From assembly GCA_027422505.1 (NCBI GenBank), contig JAPQWV010000759.1, forward strand, positions 176,001 to 240,000: a stretch of 64,000 nucleotides of DNA. Direction: 5' to 3'. A model generated the notes under the pieces. It made no database searches, had not been told where the DNA came from, and was given only the letters and a program-made list of their open reading frames with translations. The first letter of the stretch is position 1; every line of letters starts with the position of its first letter. This DNA comes from Craterostigma plantagineum. Lineage: Eukaryota > Streptophyta > Magnoliopsida > Lamiales > Linderniaceae. A program made the position numbers and the translations under genes. Below, one piece after another: positions 41,261 to 53,740 of the stretch.

Positions 41261-41916
41261 TGCTATCAGACATGGATTCCCACCATAATTCAGACAGGGG
41301 TCAAAGCTCAGAGCAACTAAAGTCAATCAAGCCATGGCTGAGTCAACTGCTAAACAAGGATTACATGGCCATCAACTTGGAACCTCTTCTGATGATGCCT
41401 TGGTTCAGCTTCAGCTCACATCTTTCCAGCTGCGGAGCCATAGAGACCTGATCAACCAGTCAATTGGGAATCCAGCCACTCTTAATGCAGACTTGTCTTA
41501 GCAAGGTGAGAAAAATACAGGTATATGTCTAGCTCACAATCTACCTAGTCTAACTAGTCAGGGAGTCAGGTTGGTAGACTCCGGAGCCACAAGGCATGTA
41601 TGTGGCAACCAAGAACTTTTGACTGCGTACATGAAATTGAAGAGTCAAATGTTATATTGCCTAATAGAGCCATCATGAGTGTCAATAAGGTAGGTTTTGT
41701 CATGATAAACAGGTTTATTACACTGACAGATGTTCTGTGAGTGCCACAATTTCATTTCAATTTCATCTTTGTAAGCTGCTTAGCCAATAAGGATGGTTTT
41801 AAATTTTTCTTTGGAACTAATGGACTTGTGGTGCGGGATCACTTGCAGCGAACGATTGGCAGGGGTGATCAAGTTGCTGGTTTATATGTGATTCAAAGTG
41901 TGCATGCTATTAATTT
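41261..41916 (+). pseudogene. Old copia protease region, broken
   Basis: RLVDSGATRHVCGN near 41571-41612 is the aspartic protease active site (D-S-G). QGVKLQSN-like gag tail residues precede it in other frames. After it, degenerate frames continue to RTIGRGDQVAGLYVIQ (about 41849-41898), which normally precedes the integrase zinc site. The solo LTR at 41917 interrupts the gene here. Confidence 0.65.
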
Positions 41917-44621
41917 TGTTAGGAATATGCCCTCGAATGCTATACGAGGATTAGATTGTATAGGGCATTAGATTATTTATCATTCGACCTTTTGTGTAAT
42001 AAGATATTTTCGTGTGTTTAATGATAGGCATTTTTCGTTTATTGGATATAAGAGTTCTTACTTAGCATTCGGTAAAGCAATAAATGAACAAATCCAAATG
42101 TGTCGAGTTGAGTCATTGTTCTCGATGGGTACGAGAGAGGAAGGCACCAGTGGACTCTTAACCTCAAACATTAAAAGTCCGTAAGCCTGAGGCTCCGGTT
42201 GGGTGCTGGATAACCAATCACGGCTTATTTTTCGATGACCTATCGTGTGCCGATATCTCGCTTGGAAGCGGAGGTCATGACTTGTGATACGAATCGAATC
42301 AAGGGATTGACTGGTTTCATGGACACTGACTCACGGGTCGTACGGTCGGATATGGCTTATTACTCAAGGAGTGTCAATGACCAACGACAACACTATAGTA
42401 GTCTACGTGAACCTTAGACCGAAATGGGCTTTGACGGAGTTGACTTCGAAGTATCGACTGTCAATGGTTCCCCTCGACCCGATTTGTTGTTGCATGGATC
42501 AGCGGGCCAGATGCGGTCTTGATGACGATTTGTGATTGCCGGGCTTAGACCGCCGAGTACGGATTCACAGTCTCGCAAGTAATCGAGATAAGGGTCCTAT
42601 GAGGACGGCGACGGAAATTACGACATCTTTGGCCAACGTATTGAACTAACCCATGTGAGACATGGAGGGCAGTTTGGTAATTTGCCTCGTCTCCGTTTTA
42701 TCATATAATCGAGTTTAGTGAGTTTGACATAGACCATGGCTCTCACTTGATTGGGACATAGCTGAAGGGTTTATACGTAGCACTGTTATCTATAGTGAGG
42801 TTTTGGGATAAAGACTAGGTCGAAATTCGCACTCGAATCGGGTTACGGTCCGGTACTGCGGGATTGGCTAGGTAACTATCGGACTCTTGGATTCCTCCCT
42901 TGCCGATTGATTCAAACCTAGAGAGTCAGGCTTAAAAAGGATCATCAACGTGTACTGATAAGGAGAGAAAGTGTTTTGGGCCTTAACAACCTTGGGCCGT
43001 TGGGCCACGCCTTAATGGGCCTCGGACCATTTATTGGATCGAAGTTGGACTTCTTATGAAACTAACTTTAAGACTTGGGCTTGACCAAGTGCTTAATGGG
43101 CTTGAGGATAAAATTTGATTTCACCTTAAGCTAATTTTGAAATATGCCTTTGAGGGTATTTTCGGAATTTGCATATTTGATATAAATAAATATGGAATAA
43201 AATATTTGGAATATTATTTATTTAAATTTTGAAATTAATTTAGGATTACATTTCGAATTCCATACCATATTTAAATATAGGGAAATTCCATGTGGTAACC
43301 TCGTGTTTTCGACTTTTCCAGTTGGTACCCAAATCTGTTTTTCGATTCCGGATGGTAACCACGAGGTTTCGACTTTTCCAGTTGGTACCCAAAGCTTGTT
43401 TTCGATTACGGCTGGTACCCCTGAGGTTTTATGAAATGTAATTTGGTACCCCTGAATTACCAAAACTGGATTTAAAATACTTAAAATAATCAGAAATTCA
43501 AAAATAAATTATTTTTTTGTTTAAAAACTAATTTTGAACTATACAAATAGTATATAGTTGGGATAAGTTATAAATATTTTTAAAAATAATAAATATATTT
43601 TCTGAATCCCGCACGAACGTTGAGATCGAAAATCCAGCGTCATATCGAAAAATATGTTTTTTTTTATCATGGACTATATATTTTATTATCATTATCAATT
43701 ACCGTGAGAGATTGTGAGCAAAGTAAAAACCCAATTGAAACATTGTGGATTAGGGGTTCGGAAAATATACTTTTCTGTAAAAATATTTATATAATTTTTC
43801 CCAACTATATACTATTTTTTATAGCTAAAATTATTATTTTTAATTAAAAAAATAATTTATTTTTGAATTTCTGATTATTTAAGTATTTAAATTCAGTTTT
43901 AGTAATTCAGGGTTACCAAATTACATTTCATAAAACCTCAGGGGTACCAGCCGGAATAAAAAACAAGCTTTGGGTACCAACTGGAAAAGTCGAAACCTCG
44001 AGGTTACCAGCCGGAATCGAAAAACAACTTTGGGTACCAACTGGAAAAGTCGAAAACTCGAGGTTACCACATGGAATTTCCCTTAAATATACTTAGTTGG
44101 ACTTGGTATTTAAGTTAGTTTTCTAATAATAGTAAGTTTCCTTAAGTTTGGATTTGGAATTCAAAAGAGAGTAAGATTTGGCAAAAATCTCTCCACTTTA
44201 AGGACTAAGATGTCGAAATCCAAGCATTTAAATAGGCTAAGAATTTCGTGCTCCAAAGGTAGAGAAAAAAGAGGTGATTTTCGAAATCAACCAAAGGCAC
44301 AAAATACACACCGAACGCACACACGTTTCTCCCACGCGACGGCTTAGTTCTCTCTAGCCATCTTCAGAGAACTGATTCCGTGGTACACTGCGAGGTTGGC
44401 GTGACGATCTAGTGTCAGCCACTACCATTGAGAAGTCTTGAAGAAAAGGACAAGGAGCTGCCACTCGCGTCAACTGGTAATTCTCTACGACCCGCCCTAT
44501 TGCATGTCTATGTGGTAATATTCTGATCCGAGCTACGAGAGCAATGCGAGAATCCGAAAAAATTTTGTTCCGCATCGTTCCGGGGATGTGGCGTCTCCGG
44601 AAGACACCGGGTAACCCAACA
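41917..44621 (+). mobile_element. Solo LTR of a large-LTR (Angela-like) element in the old copia
   Basis: It starts TGTTAGGAATATGCCCTCGA and ends CCCAACA, flanked by AATTT (41912-41916 and 44622-44626). The start resembles Angela-type Ty1/copia LTRs (TGTTGGAAATATGCCCTAGA), which are also very long. That family link is from memory and tentative. Without the nested fold-back element and its duplication it is about 1.89 kb. Orientation is given by the TG...CA motif and the Angela-like start. Confidence 0.75.
43280..44082. mobile_element. Fold-back MULE-type element, 803 bp, exact 9-bp TSD
   Basis: TTAAATATA lies on both sides (43271-43279 and 44083-44091). The two ends read GGGAAATTCCATGTGGTAAC inward, and inverted symmetry continues through nearly the whole element (arms about 330 bp, single-copy centre about 43612-43755). 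The arms hold repeated units ending cttttccagttggtaccca (43315 and 43376 on the left). No coding capacity. Confidence 0.85.
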
Positions 44622-44626
44622 AATTT

Positions 44627-45590
44627 TTTTGTTAAATGTAGGAATGTCTTTTTGAATAAATTGTCAACAACTTTGTGGCATAATAGATGGGGGTCACCCT
44701 CAGATAGGTATTAGAAATTCTTCATAACTCTTCAAATAATAGTGTCAGTTTTGAGAAATCTCTCTGCAAAACCTGCCCTCTTGCAAAACAAAAAAGAAGC
44801 TCATTCCCGAGTGATAGTAAAACAGTTTGTTCAACATTTGACTTGATACAGTGTGATGTGTGGGGTCCATTTCACTTGCCATCTCATCCAGGATATAGAT
44901 ATTTCATCACCATTGTGGATGATCATTCTAGGTTTACCTGGCCTTTCATGTTCAAACAGAAATCAGAGGTGAGCTCAATCTTGACTTAGTTCTTGAACCT
45001 GGTAGAAAATCAGTTTTCGTGTAAGGTCAAGACAATAAGAACATATAACTCTAAAGAATTCAACATCACAGATTTGTTCATGAAAAGAGGAATCATCCAC
45101 CATTTATCATGTGTGCAAACACCACAACAGAATGATGTTGTCGAAAGGAAGCATCAACATCTTTTGAATGTGGCTAAATCATTGTTATTCCAATCTGGGT
45201 TGCCAATTATGTACTGGTCTGAATGTGTCTTAACTGCAACATTCTTGATTAATAGAACTCCCTCGGTTAACTTAGGTAATCTGTCCCCATTTGAGATTCT
45301 ATTCCATAGGACTGTTAACTATAATCATTTGTGAGTATTTGGTCGTTTGTGTTTTTGTTCTATGAGTGCAGCTGCTAGGAAAAAGTTTGATCCTAGAGCT
45401 ACAGAATGCGTGTTCATTGGTTATCCTTATGGGACAAAGGGCTACAAGGTAATGGACATTAGGACCAGGGAAATTTTTATTTCAAGGGATGTTAAGTTCT
45501 ATGAAGATGAATTCCCATTCAGAGGAAGAGGACCTTCTCCAACCTCAAAAGATCCCTTTTCAAGTATAGTTCTACCCAGATGATTTGCAC
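44627..45590 (+). pseudogene. Old copia integrase, broken
   Basis: After the solo LTR the gene resumes with a decayed GAG-preintegrase zinc region (LWHNRWGHPQIG near 44668; CPLAKQ-like near 44780). Next come FDLIQCDVWGPFHLPSHPG (near 44840) with the first catalytic Asp and VDDHSRFTWPF. The second catalytic region reads RTYNSKEF near 45037 instead of RSDNGxEF, so the Asp is lost. ERKHQHLLNVAKSLLFQS and the [14 protein letters not shown] tail follow to about 45583. Confidence 0.75.
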
Positions 45591-46790
45591 CTAATCTTGT
45601 AGTCGAAGAGAAAGTTCTGAACTCCGAGCAACATACACATGAGCACACTGCTTCTGAGAATATTGAAGAGCCTCCACATACTCAGACTGAAGACAGTGGC
45701 AATGACATGGAGCCTCAGTCTCAACACCAATCACAAGATCAAAGACATAGAAGATCAGTAAGGGTGCCAAGACAACCTGCATACCTGAATGGCTATACAG
45801 CAAGATCACCTACCCTCTGACCAAGTTCCTATCATATCAGAAGTTCACCCCACAGTACCAGTCACTGATTTCAAGCATTGCTTTGGCAAGAGAACCAAAG
45901 AACGATGCTCGGGCATCTACATCTAAGGATTTGCTCAACGCCATGGAAGAAGAGTTTCTGGCCTTACAAGAGAATGGTATATGGTCAGTTGTTGAACTTC
46001 CTGAGAGGAGCAAGCCAATTGAGAGCAGATGAGTATACAAGATCAAAGTCAATTCAGATGGTAAGATTGAAAAGTGCAAAGCACGGTTGGTGGCCAAGGG
46101 GTATGACCAAAGAGAAGGGATAGATTATATTGATACACTTGCCCCAGTAGCTAAGCCTAACAAAATAAAAATTATTCTGGCACTAGCAGCAAAGCTCAAT
46201 TGGCACCTAGAGCGAATGGATGTGAATAATGCTTTTCTCAATGGAGACTTGTCAGAGGAAGTTTACATGGAGCTACCTGATGGCTTTTACAAGGATTGTG
46301 GCAGAACATGACCAAAAGGAACGGTCTGTAAGCTGCATAAGTCTATATATGCCCTAAAACAATCTTTAGGCAGTGGAATAGAAAGTTCACCGAGGTTGTG
46401 ATTGAGTATGGATTCATTCAAACTCAGTCAGACCATACTCTTTTCATTAAAGGAAAGGCTAACCAGTTGGTTATTTTATTAGTCTATGTGGATGACATCA
46501 TTCTGGGAGGCCCTTCTATGAGCATGATACAACAGACCAAGGACTTCCTCAACTCTTCCTTTAAGATCAAGGATCTAGGAAGCTGCAATTCTTCCTCGGC
46601 ATTGAACCTGGAGGGGATTTGTCTCAGCCAAAGGCAATATGCTCTTTAGCTTCTTGAGGACACTGGATACCTTGAGGCCAGACCTTTACGAACACCCATG
46701 AACCCAAGTAATAAGCTAACTGGAAGTGATGGAGATCTCCTCACTGATCCATTTAAGTATAGAAGACTGGTGGGAAGACTGCGTACCTAG
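45591..46790 (+). pseudogene. Old copia reverse transcriptase, broken
   Basis: A Ser/Thr/His-rich linker with RRSVRVPRQPAYL remnants (about 45750) precedes RT motifs in several frames: LVAKGYDQREGIDY (about 46087), WHLERMDVNNAFLNGDLSEE (about 46201-46260), LVYVDDIILGG with the YVDD active site (about 46480). A frame break near 46580-46660 follows. The element's RNase H is separated from it by the hAT at 46799. Confidence 0.75.
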
Positions 46791-46798
46791 TGTTTAAA

Positions 46799-47588
46799 AA
46801 AGCATCGTGTCGCGCGCGCCGTCGCGCGCAATCGCACAAGTTTTTCTAAAACTGCGTCGACGAGTAGAAATAATAGCCTTCCTATTTTTTTTTATAAAGC
46901 TAAAAAATAAATAAATAATATTAAAATTACATTTTAAGTGAGTTCTCTTCTTTCCCAAAGTGACATAAGCGGCGGTGGGTGGCATTCTTGCCCCTCAAGA
47001 CAGCTCCTCCAAGCTGAAATGGTGGTAGGTCGAACAGGGATCAATAATCCGGATCTACTCCAAATTGCTGAAACGATGACAACAGAGGAAGTTGTCTATT
47101 TGGGTCTTCAACTGCAAGTTCGGGCCGGCTACAAATGGGGTCGTCTGGAATTTGTCAGTGAGGAGCTCAATTGCACTCATGATGGGGAAGAGGAGGAGAA
47201 CTTAACAAAGATGATGATGAAGTGTTACTGGAGAGAGAGATAGAGAGAGAGAGAGATGTTGTTGACTCGTATCTTGTCTGTCTTTTCTAAGTCACTTGTT
47301 TTTGCAATTTTATATGTGTTTAGAGTTTATTTCAATCAATTTTTATTGATTCTACTTCTAATTGCATCTTGTTTTTCATTGTTTTGTTTTGCAAATATTT
47401 CAATATTGTTGAATAATATATTTAATGTGTGAAATCATGATATATTATAGCCTTTACATACTAACTTATGTTTCTTTAATTATAAGTGGTTTGCCTGAAA
47501 TACTCACGCAATGTGCTACGCTTTTTAAGCTACGCGCTATCGATACCAAAACGCTACTCCTTGCGCTTTCCGCGTTTTAAAACATTGG
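46799..47588. mobile_element. hAT-like insertion in the old copia pol
   Basis: The left end (TAGTGTTTAAAA) and right end, reverse-complemented (CAATGTTTTAAAA), are short inverted repeats resembling the CAATGTTGTAAAA family at 1720. CGCGCGC-rich (left) and CGCGGAAAGCGC (right) words flank an AT-rich centre. The interrupted copia reading (GRL / YITFTRPD) continues across. Flanks gcgtacct (46791-46798) and ttgtacat (47589-47596) match at 5 of 8. Exact ends are uncertain by a few bases. Confidence 0.6.
46938..47243 (+). CDS. Small ORF inside the hAT-like insertion, function unknown
   Basis: 101 codons in a GC-richer island of the element: MSSLLSQSDISGGGWHSCPS, NNPDLLQIAETMTTEEVVYL, acidic near the end. 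A GAGAGA microsatellite follows at 47232. Composition differs from the AT-rich remainder, so it may be a captured exon. It has no recognisable domain and may not be expressed. Confidence 0.3.
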   Translation: MSSLLSQSDISGGGWHSCPSRQLLQAEMVVGRTGINNPDLLQIAETMTTEEVVYLGLQLQVRAGYKWGRLEFVSEELNCTHDGEEEENLTKMMMKCYWRER

Positions 47589-48225
47589 TTGTACATAACC
47601 TTCACCAGACCGGACATTTGCTTCTCTGTGCACAAAGTTAGCCAGTTCATACCAGCTTCAGGACAACACATCTCATGGCAGCACACCATTTACCTAGGTA
47701 TATTAAGGCAACTCCAGGTCGAGGCATCTTCCTGACATCAACCACAGACCTTCAGCATAAGGCATTTTCAGATGCGGATTGGGCTGCTTGTAAGGACACT
47801 TGGAAATCCGTTACCGCTTACTGCATGGAGATTCTATGGTGACCTGGAAGGCAAAGAAATAGGTCACGGTATCAGGATCCTCCACCGAAGCAGAATACAG
47901 AGCATTAGGCTCAGTGGTCTCAGAAGTTTTGTGGATTAAGCAGCTGCTGCAGGAACTGAACATTAAGGCCAATCAGATACATGTTATATACTGCGACAAC
48001 CAATCAGCGTTGAAGTTGGCATCAAATCCAAAGTTTCACGGGCAATTCAAGCATATTGAGGTCGACATTAGGCATCACATCTCACAGGACTCTGTCAAGG
48101 TGTTACCAGTTTGATCAGAGTGTCAGCTTGCTGATGTTTTCACCAAACCTCTCTCAGGCCCTACATTGCAGAAGCTGCTAGTTAAGATGTCAGTAGTAAA
48201 TTTCTATCTTCCATCTTGTGGGGAT
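47589..48225 (+). pseudogene. Old copia RNase H, broken
   Basis: Resumes with YITFTRPDICFSVHKVSQF (about 47592-47650), then AFSDADWAACKDTWKS (about 47764), STEAEYRA near 47884, VIYCDNQSALKLASNPKFH (about 47983-48040) and VDIRHHISQD. Stops split the frames (for example tgg to tga near 47840). Acidic catalytic positions SDAD, STEAEY and YCDN are recognisable. Final ADVFTKPL lies near 48130. Confidence 0.75.
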
Positions 48226-48234
48226 AACAAAGCA
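48226..48234 (+). other. Polypurine-tract remnant of the old copia
   Basis: ttgtgggga stands directly before the 3' LTR, shorter than a usual tract. Confidence 0.6.
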
Positions 48235-48629
48235 TGAGCCGTGTGAGCTGTGTGAGCTCAATCAAACAGTGGATCATTCCCATGTTCAAAAGAAGAAGAA
48301 CGCTACAACAGCATATAAGCGAGTTTCATCTTAAGAAAGATATAACTAATGAAGATGCAGCTACCAGTGGCGTTTTTCACTGATAAGCATGAGATGAACG
48401 ATCCCAACAGCTTTTAGTGGGAATTTTACATAGATTGAAGGGATGTTTTTTTTTACTGTTCTGTTCTTCTTCTTTTTTTTGAGCTCACAAGAAAGAGTTC
48501 ATCATTGTACTGTGTATTCTTGATTGAATCAGTAAAAGGAGAGATTCAATCAGTGGATGTAGGATATTTACAGTATCCGAACCACGTTAATTGTCGTGCA
48601 CACAAACACACAAGCTTTTATTTTTGTTA
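48235..48629 (+). repeat. 3' LTR of the old copia element
   Basis: 395 bp, diverged from 39918-40337. Ends TTTTTGTTA, then ttgac. Confidence 0.85.
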
Positions 48630-48634
48630 TTGAC

Positions 48635-50100
48635 AGAATGTTTCTATCCCTTTTTGTGAGTGTCATTTCTGAAGAAAATATGATCTTCGAAGTTGAAGAT
48701 GGAAGAAAGTTAATTACATTGTTGATCTAACTTATAAAAAGCCAATTTTTGTTGTAGTTCTTTGCATTTAAGCATAATTTCTTATTTTCTTTCGTTTTAT
48801 TCTCTTTGTCGCTTGTAATTGATTGTCGTTTCTCATATGAATCTTTGTTCTCTATCGGATCATAGTGTTAAGATCTCATTGGGATATTGGCATATTGTGA
48901 AATTAAAACCATGGTTTCAAAATAAAAAATCGAAAGAGTGTTATGCTTTTTATTTATTTGTTGAGAAATTGAGGAGACGCCTAAATTTGCTCTGACACAT
49001 AAATTTTATGACATAATTTTACAATTATAAAATATCGTGAATTAAAAATAATAATTGTTGAACTTAGCAGTAACATGTTGATAAAGTAGAATATCTCTTA
49101 TATCCTTAATTAATTGTTTTATTTAGTTGTTTATTATATGTGGTGTTTTTCTTGAAATAATTAAACTACTTTTATTTAAAAACAAAAAACGAGGTAAAAC
49201 GACATGTACAGAAAATCAGATGGGATAATTTTTTATACGAAAAGTGGATAATAGTTTTTGGTTATTATTTAGTGGTGTATCATCAGTTAAACACCTATAA
49301 AAATTATAAGCTCAGTTCTCTTGTCAGATAAATTATATATAGGTGAATAAAGTTTTCACGATATCCATTGGTTGAGATTACTATTTTACAATCGTTCACA
49401 TAACTATTTATACGTATATTACGTACCATGTCACGTTATTCCTAAGTGTAACTTACCTTTTTTCAATATATTACATACCACAATACGTTTTTCAAGGTAT
49501 CTAAATTTCTTATATGATATTACGTTCAGCCAAGTGGATACGTATATGCAAAATGTTGAAGGAATTGATTAGATATCTTTCGTATGCTTCTAGATACTTA
49601 AGTTTAAGGCTGCGTTTACCTTGAGATATTGGAGAAGATTGGATAAAATTATCTTTGGATTATTTAATCATAGGGCCATACGGATTACTTGTTTACTTGT
49701 AAGATAACTGATGAGTTAAGTTCAGTATAATTTGTAAAGTAACATTCACCTATCAATACATAGTTTTTTAAAAAAGATATTCTTATGAATATAAAAAAAA
49801 ATATACGATATGCATATCATTTTGATCACCATAAAACAAAGAATATATTGGTGTTGTTTGTTTATTTTTATCATATAAATTATATTAAATATAGATGATT
49901 TTATGATATAGTGGAATATGGATATTATAGCCATTTTTTAATAAATAAAGATGGGATTAATTGTATTGGCCCAGCCCATATGAGAAATTATAACATGCTC
50001 GCATGATTATAAGAGCGGGCCGATTTTTTATTGTGTGCTTTAATACCTGGAGTTTATTCATAGTGAACGGTATCACGCTAGATGCTCTGTTTGGTTATAA
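48635..50100. other. AT-rich stretch without a supportable gene
   Basis: No frame of note was found. A ggctgcgtttaccttgagat word near 49608 looks like a MITE terminus, but no partner was found. Confidence 0.4.
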
Positions 50101-50474
50101 GGCCTGAATAAAGCCCCCCGTCTGCTATCCGATATTAGGATTAGAATATAAATAATAATAGATAATCGTTGTTTTGTTTCCATATTCAAGCCCGGAATTA
50201 ATTCACAAGCCCGCTAAGCCCGACACAAAATAACCTTGGTAGATGGGTAAGATAAATTATCATGGGCTTACTAAAATAAATTTGTCCTGGGCTTTTATCC
50301 TGAGTTTATAACCGAACAGTAAAATTATTTTAGTAAGCCCCGTATAGTTTATCTCACCCTATTTAACTAGTTTATTTATATCGAGCTTAGAGGGCTGCTG
50401 AATTAATTGCGGGCCTAAAAAGATAAATCAAACACAATATAATAGATATTATTTATAAGGCCTGAATACAGGCC
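50101..50474. mobile_element. Palindromic MITE, ~374 bp
   Basis: The arms are inverted copies of each other: aagcccggaattaattca (50187) pairs with tgaattaattgcgggcct (50399), and gggcttactaaaata (50263) with attttagtaagcccc (50327). Ends GGCCTGAATAAAGCC and, reverse-complemented, GGCCTGTATTCAGGCC. The centre of symmetry is near 50295. The target duplication is not clear. Confidence 0.6.
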
Positions 50475-50882
50475 AAGTGTAGAATTATCCATCGTAGTAA
50501 ATGCAGCAGTGTAAACCTCCTTTAACAAGCAACTAGAAGAAAATCACAGTATCAAACTGGATTACTATTCACCACCCTCTTTTTCCTAGTCACCGCCCCC
50601 TAAAGGGTTGTAAAAAGACGATTTTGCCCTTACCAATAAAAATTTCTATTTTAAGTTCTTTTCAAGACAACACTTTCCATATCGCAATCACACATTGAAA
50701 TCAGAGTCAAACAAAATAAAAAAACTCAAATCGCAATGGATCGACGACAGGGGAAAGGAACAGGGGAAAGGAAAGGGTATGTTCGCATGATTGGTAAGCA
50801 AATTCTCATAAAAATCGTTCGTACGTAAATGGATTATCGATCACTGGTCGGAATCGTTTGGAAAAACCCACGATCGAACGAA

Positions 50883-51010
50883 TTAATGGGCCGGCGAATG
50901 GCATGGCCGAAACATATTTTCGGCCGCCACACGGCCATGCCGAAAAACATTTTCGAATGTGCCTTGTGGCGGCCGAAAATTTTTTTCGGCCCTGCCGTTT
51001 ATGGCCGAAA
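50883..51010. repeat. GGCCGAAAATTTTCGGCC-type subterminal motifs, left side
   Basis: TTTTCGGCC and GGCCGAAA words occur about eight times, partly as palindromes (ggccgaaaatttttttcggcc near 50974). The same words are dense in the right subterminal region. Confidence 0.6.
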
Positions 51011-52320
51011 TTATCGATCGGATAATAAGGATGGGAAGTCTCCACCAGGAGGTAGCACTAGATCCCCCCCGTTGGAGGGATCTGGAGAGCGCCACAGGAG
51101 GACAGGAGGAGGACTTTCTGGGCGACGGGGTAAACTACAGTGAGCATTTTCGCGGAGGAGGACGATTTCCGACCGACGTGGAAGCCATTAACTGGGCGAA
51201 AGGCGTTGCTATTGGTCTTGGTTTCGTCGCATAAGGAATGAGGTACGAAAAAGCTGTTGAGATGTTCTCACAGAGAACGTTATAGAGGCAACATGGATGA
51301 ATTGGAGAGGGTTTCGAAGTCTAAAAGTGCAGATGTCCGTTTCTAATAATAGTTCAGGAGAATTCAATGACTAGGGAATGGTACATTCGTACGGGTCCAC
51401 CTGAGAAATCAATGCAAACCACCCTGTCATACAGTATCTCGGGGGACACCGCCAGACGAGTGGGTTAAGTAGCTAGGCAAGGAAGGTCGTAGAGGAAATG
51501 ATTGATGCACAAGTGAAAACAGCTCATATCCTCGTTTGAAGGACTCTTCTGAGGGTCGAGACGTGGTGAGCCAGTTGATGCACCAGGCGACACAGGCCTG
51601 ATATTATGTTCGGTCCCTGAGAGACGTAGAGACTAATGCGCTGACACATGTTTTTCTCGCACACCTGGACTCACTCGCACTGGTGAGGACATATCCGTAC
51701 TTTATTGGCATTGACTCTACTTACAAGACCAATAGGTACAACTAGTTGAGATTTAGGGATGACTCCCTCTAATCACAACTTCCCGTGTGGGTTTCCCGTT
51801 ATGGAGGACGAGACGGAGAGAAGTTATGGGTGGGTGTTGCAGTCTCTTCGGGATATTTTGGGGCCAGGTGTGTACCCTTCGACGATTGTGACTAATCGTG
51901 AGTTGGGCTTTCTTCGACCCGTACATAAGGTATTTCCGCATTCTCACCGTATGTTGTGCACGTGGCATATTTATAAAGACCTGATCGGCTGACGGGGAAG
52001 AACAATAAGATCGCAGCTCACTTCACGCATAAGGCCTGGAAAGCAGTCGTGGAAGCTCCGACGATAGATGCATACGAGCAGGCATATAGTGACATGTGTC
52101 TGCATTGGGCAGCTGACTCCGCTATCGTTTCGTACGTTGAGACAACATGGTTGGTTGGAGAAGTTCGTCAAAGCTTGGACGAACCAGGTGCTTCATTTCG
52201 GGAACACCACTACATGTCGTGTGGAGAGTGCTCACAGCGAGCTGAAGCAATGGCTGAACTCGACCACCAGGTCTCTTGACACCGTGTGGGTGAAGGTGCA
52301 CGAGCAGATTCAGAACCAAC
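51010..52320 (+). pseudogene. MULE transposase (FAR1-like), 5' part, broken
   Basis: The N-terminal DNA-binding-like segment GGGRFPTDVEAINWAKGVA lies near 51150-51215. The transposase core: LTHVFLAHLDSLALVRTYPY (about 51641-51700) then FIGIDSTYKTNRYN (about 51701-51740) with the first catalytic Asp. PSTIVTNRELGFL (about 51876-51920) has Asn where the family has the second Asp (VTDREL). HRMLCTWHIYKDL (near 51949) follows. Four or more frame breaks exist. The reading then runs to WVKVHEQIQNQ, where the Ty3 element inserted. The enzyme would cut and join MULE ends. Confidence 0.7.
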
Positions 52321-53740
52321 TGTGGCGCCCCGCCATCTACTACTATTATCTTACACTAACTTACGTGACTAAATAGAAATATAAATATATTACATACGAA
52401 ATGCCGATATAATTTTTCGATTTTACATAGCAAACCATACACTGCTATTTTACAATACAAACATTATTCGAATATTTTACATTATTCAAACACAGCGAAA
52501 TTAACATAGCACCCGCCACACAGGTCGCATCCATGTACACACCACCCTCAAAAGTCACCGGAAGTTCCAGAAGGACCAGCCTCGCCTTTTACAGGTTCAT
52601 GTACCGTGTTCACTGCGTCTACAACACATAAAACATGGGATGAGCTATAAAGCTCAGTAAGTGGAAATATGCATGTATGCACGTGTCAACTAGCAAAGGC
52701 ATCCGTGCCAGTGCTTTCTAATACTCACATACTCATATCATTCTTATTTCTTTCTCATTTCTTTTTCATTTGTACCTGGGCCCATAGCTAACTTACTACT
52801 CGCACCACCATAACATGAGCTCACATCCTTCACAGATAAAAATACGATAGTCGGCCCACTCAGGCTAGGACAAAACTAGGATTTATCTCCAGTTTTTCCA
52901 TTCACCAGGTCGCCCCTCTATCTGGCCATCATCATTTTTCATTGCGGTTGCCTTTCCTGGCACTCTGGCTTACGCCATGTGTCTCGTCCAGGTGACCCTC
53001 GTCCGCTACCTAAATAATTTAGGTACATACATTTGACGGTTTTACCCCCGTCATGGTGCCTTTATAGAAGTAGCTATACTATGACTCTTCATGAGTCTAC
53101 ATCAAATACTAATGTCTTCAAACATATTTTGTTTCAAGACGATCACATACTGTGCATACTCATACTTCTAATCCTCACATCATTCATGTATGCACATGCT
53201 CATGTCACATAATAATGCAATAAATGTTTACTATGCAAAAGCATATCGAAACATTTCACTTCATCAATCATCACCACACATCACATAAACAAATACATAT
53301 AACACAAATTATGTGTTGTAGGTGAGATTCCCACTTACTTGACGTCCGTAGAATACTAGAAACCTGCCTTGGTAATTTCCCTAAGTCCCGACCTTAGACA
53401 TAAAATATTGGTGTCAGCATACTATTTTAGTTAATTGCTTAAGTATGCTAAATCTCTAAGTTAGGAACTTATTTTGGTAATTCTAGTCGGGTTTGAAATT
53501 TCTCACATGACCCGTGAAATTCCTAAATTTATTAAGTCTGTTTCGCAAGTTCTAAGTTCTAAAAATGTTCTAATTCGCTAAGTAGAGTTTGCAAATTATT
53601 GGACCCGCGAATTGCTTGAATTCGCCAAACGTTGGACTCGTCGTCCTGGATTCGTGAAGTTCATGTGATTCCCCAACTCAATTCGCAAAGTCTAAAGCCC
53701 TTCACCTAATTCGCAAAACATATGTACTCGCCAAGTTCTA

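Larger units (their letters stand above)
39918..48629 (+). mobile_element. Old Ty1/copia element with nested insertions
   Basis: LTRs at 39918-40337 and 48235-48629 start TAACAAAGCATGAGCC and end TTTTTGTTA. Flanks ttgtc (39913-39917) and ttgac (48630-48634) match at 4 of 5. The order gag, protease, integrase, RT, RNase H is copia. A solo LTR (41917-44621) and an hAT (46799-47588) interrupt it. Without them it is about 5.2 kb, a normal copia size. The genes are full of stops and the LTRs have visibly diverged, so it is older than the other two copia elements. Confidence 0.85.

Noticed and set aside
43218..43463. 81-codon minus-strand frame with repeated LWVPTGKVE-type units
   Set aside because: It lies across the edge and the repeated arm units of the fold-back element.
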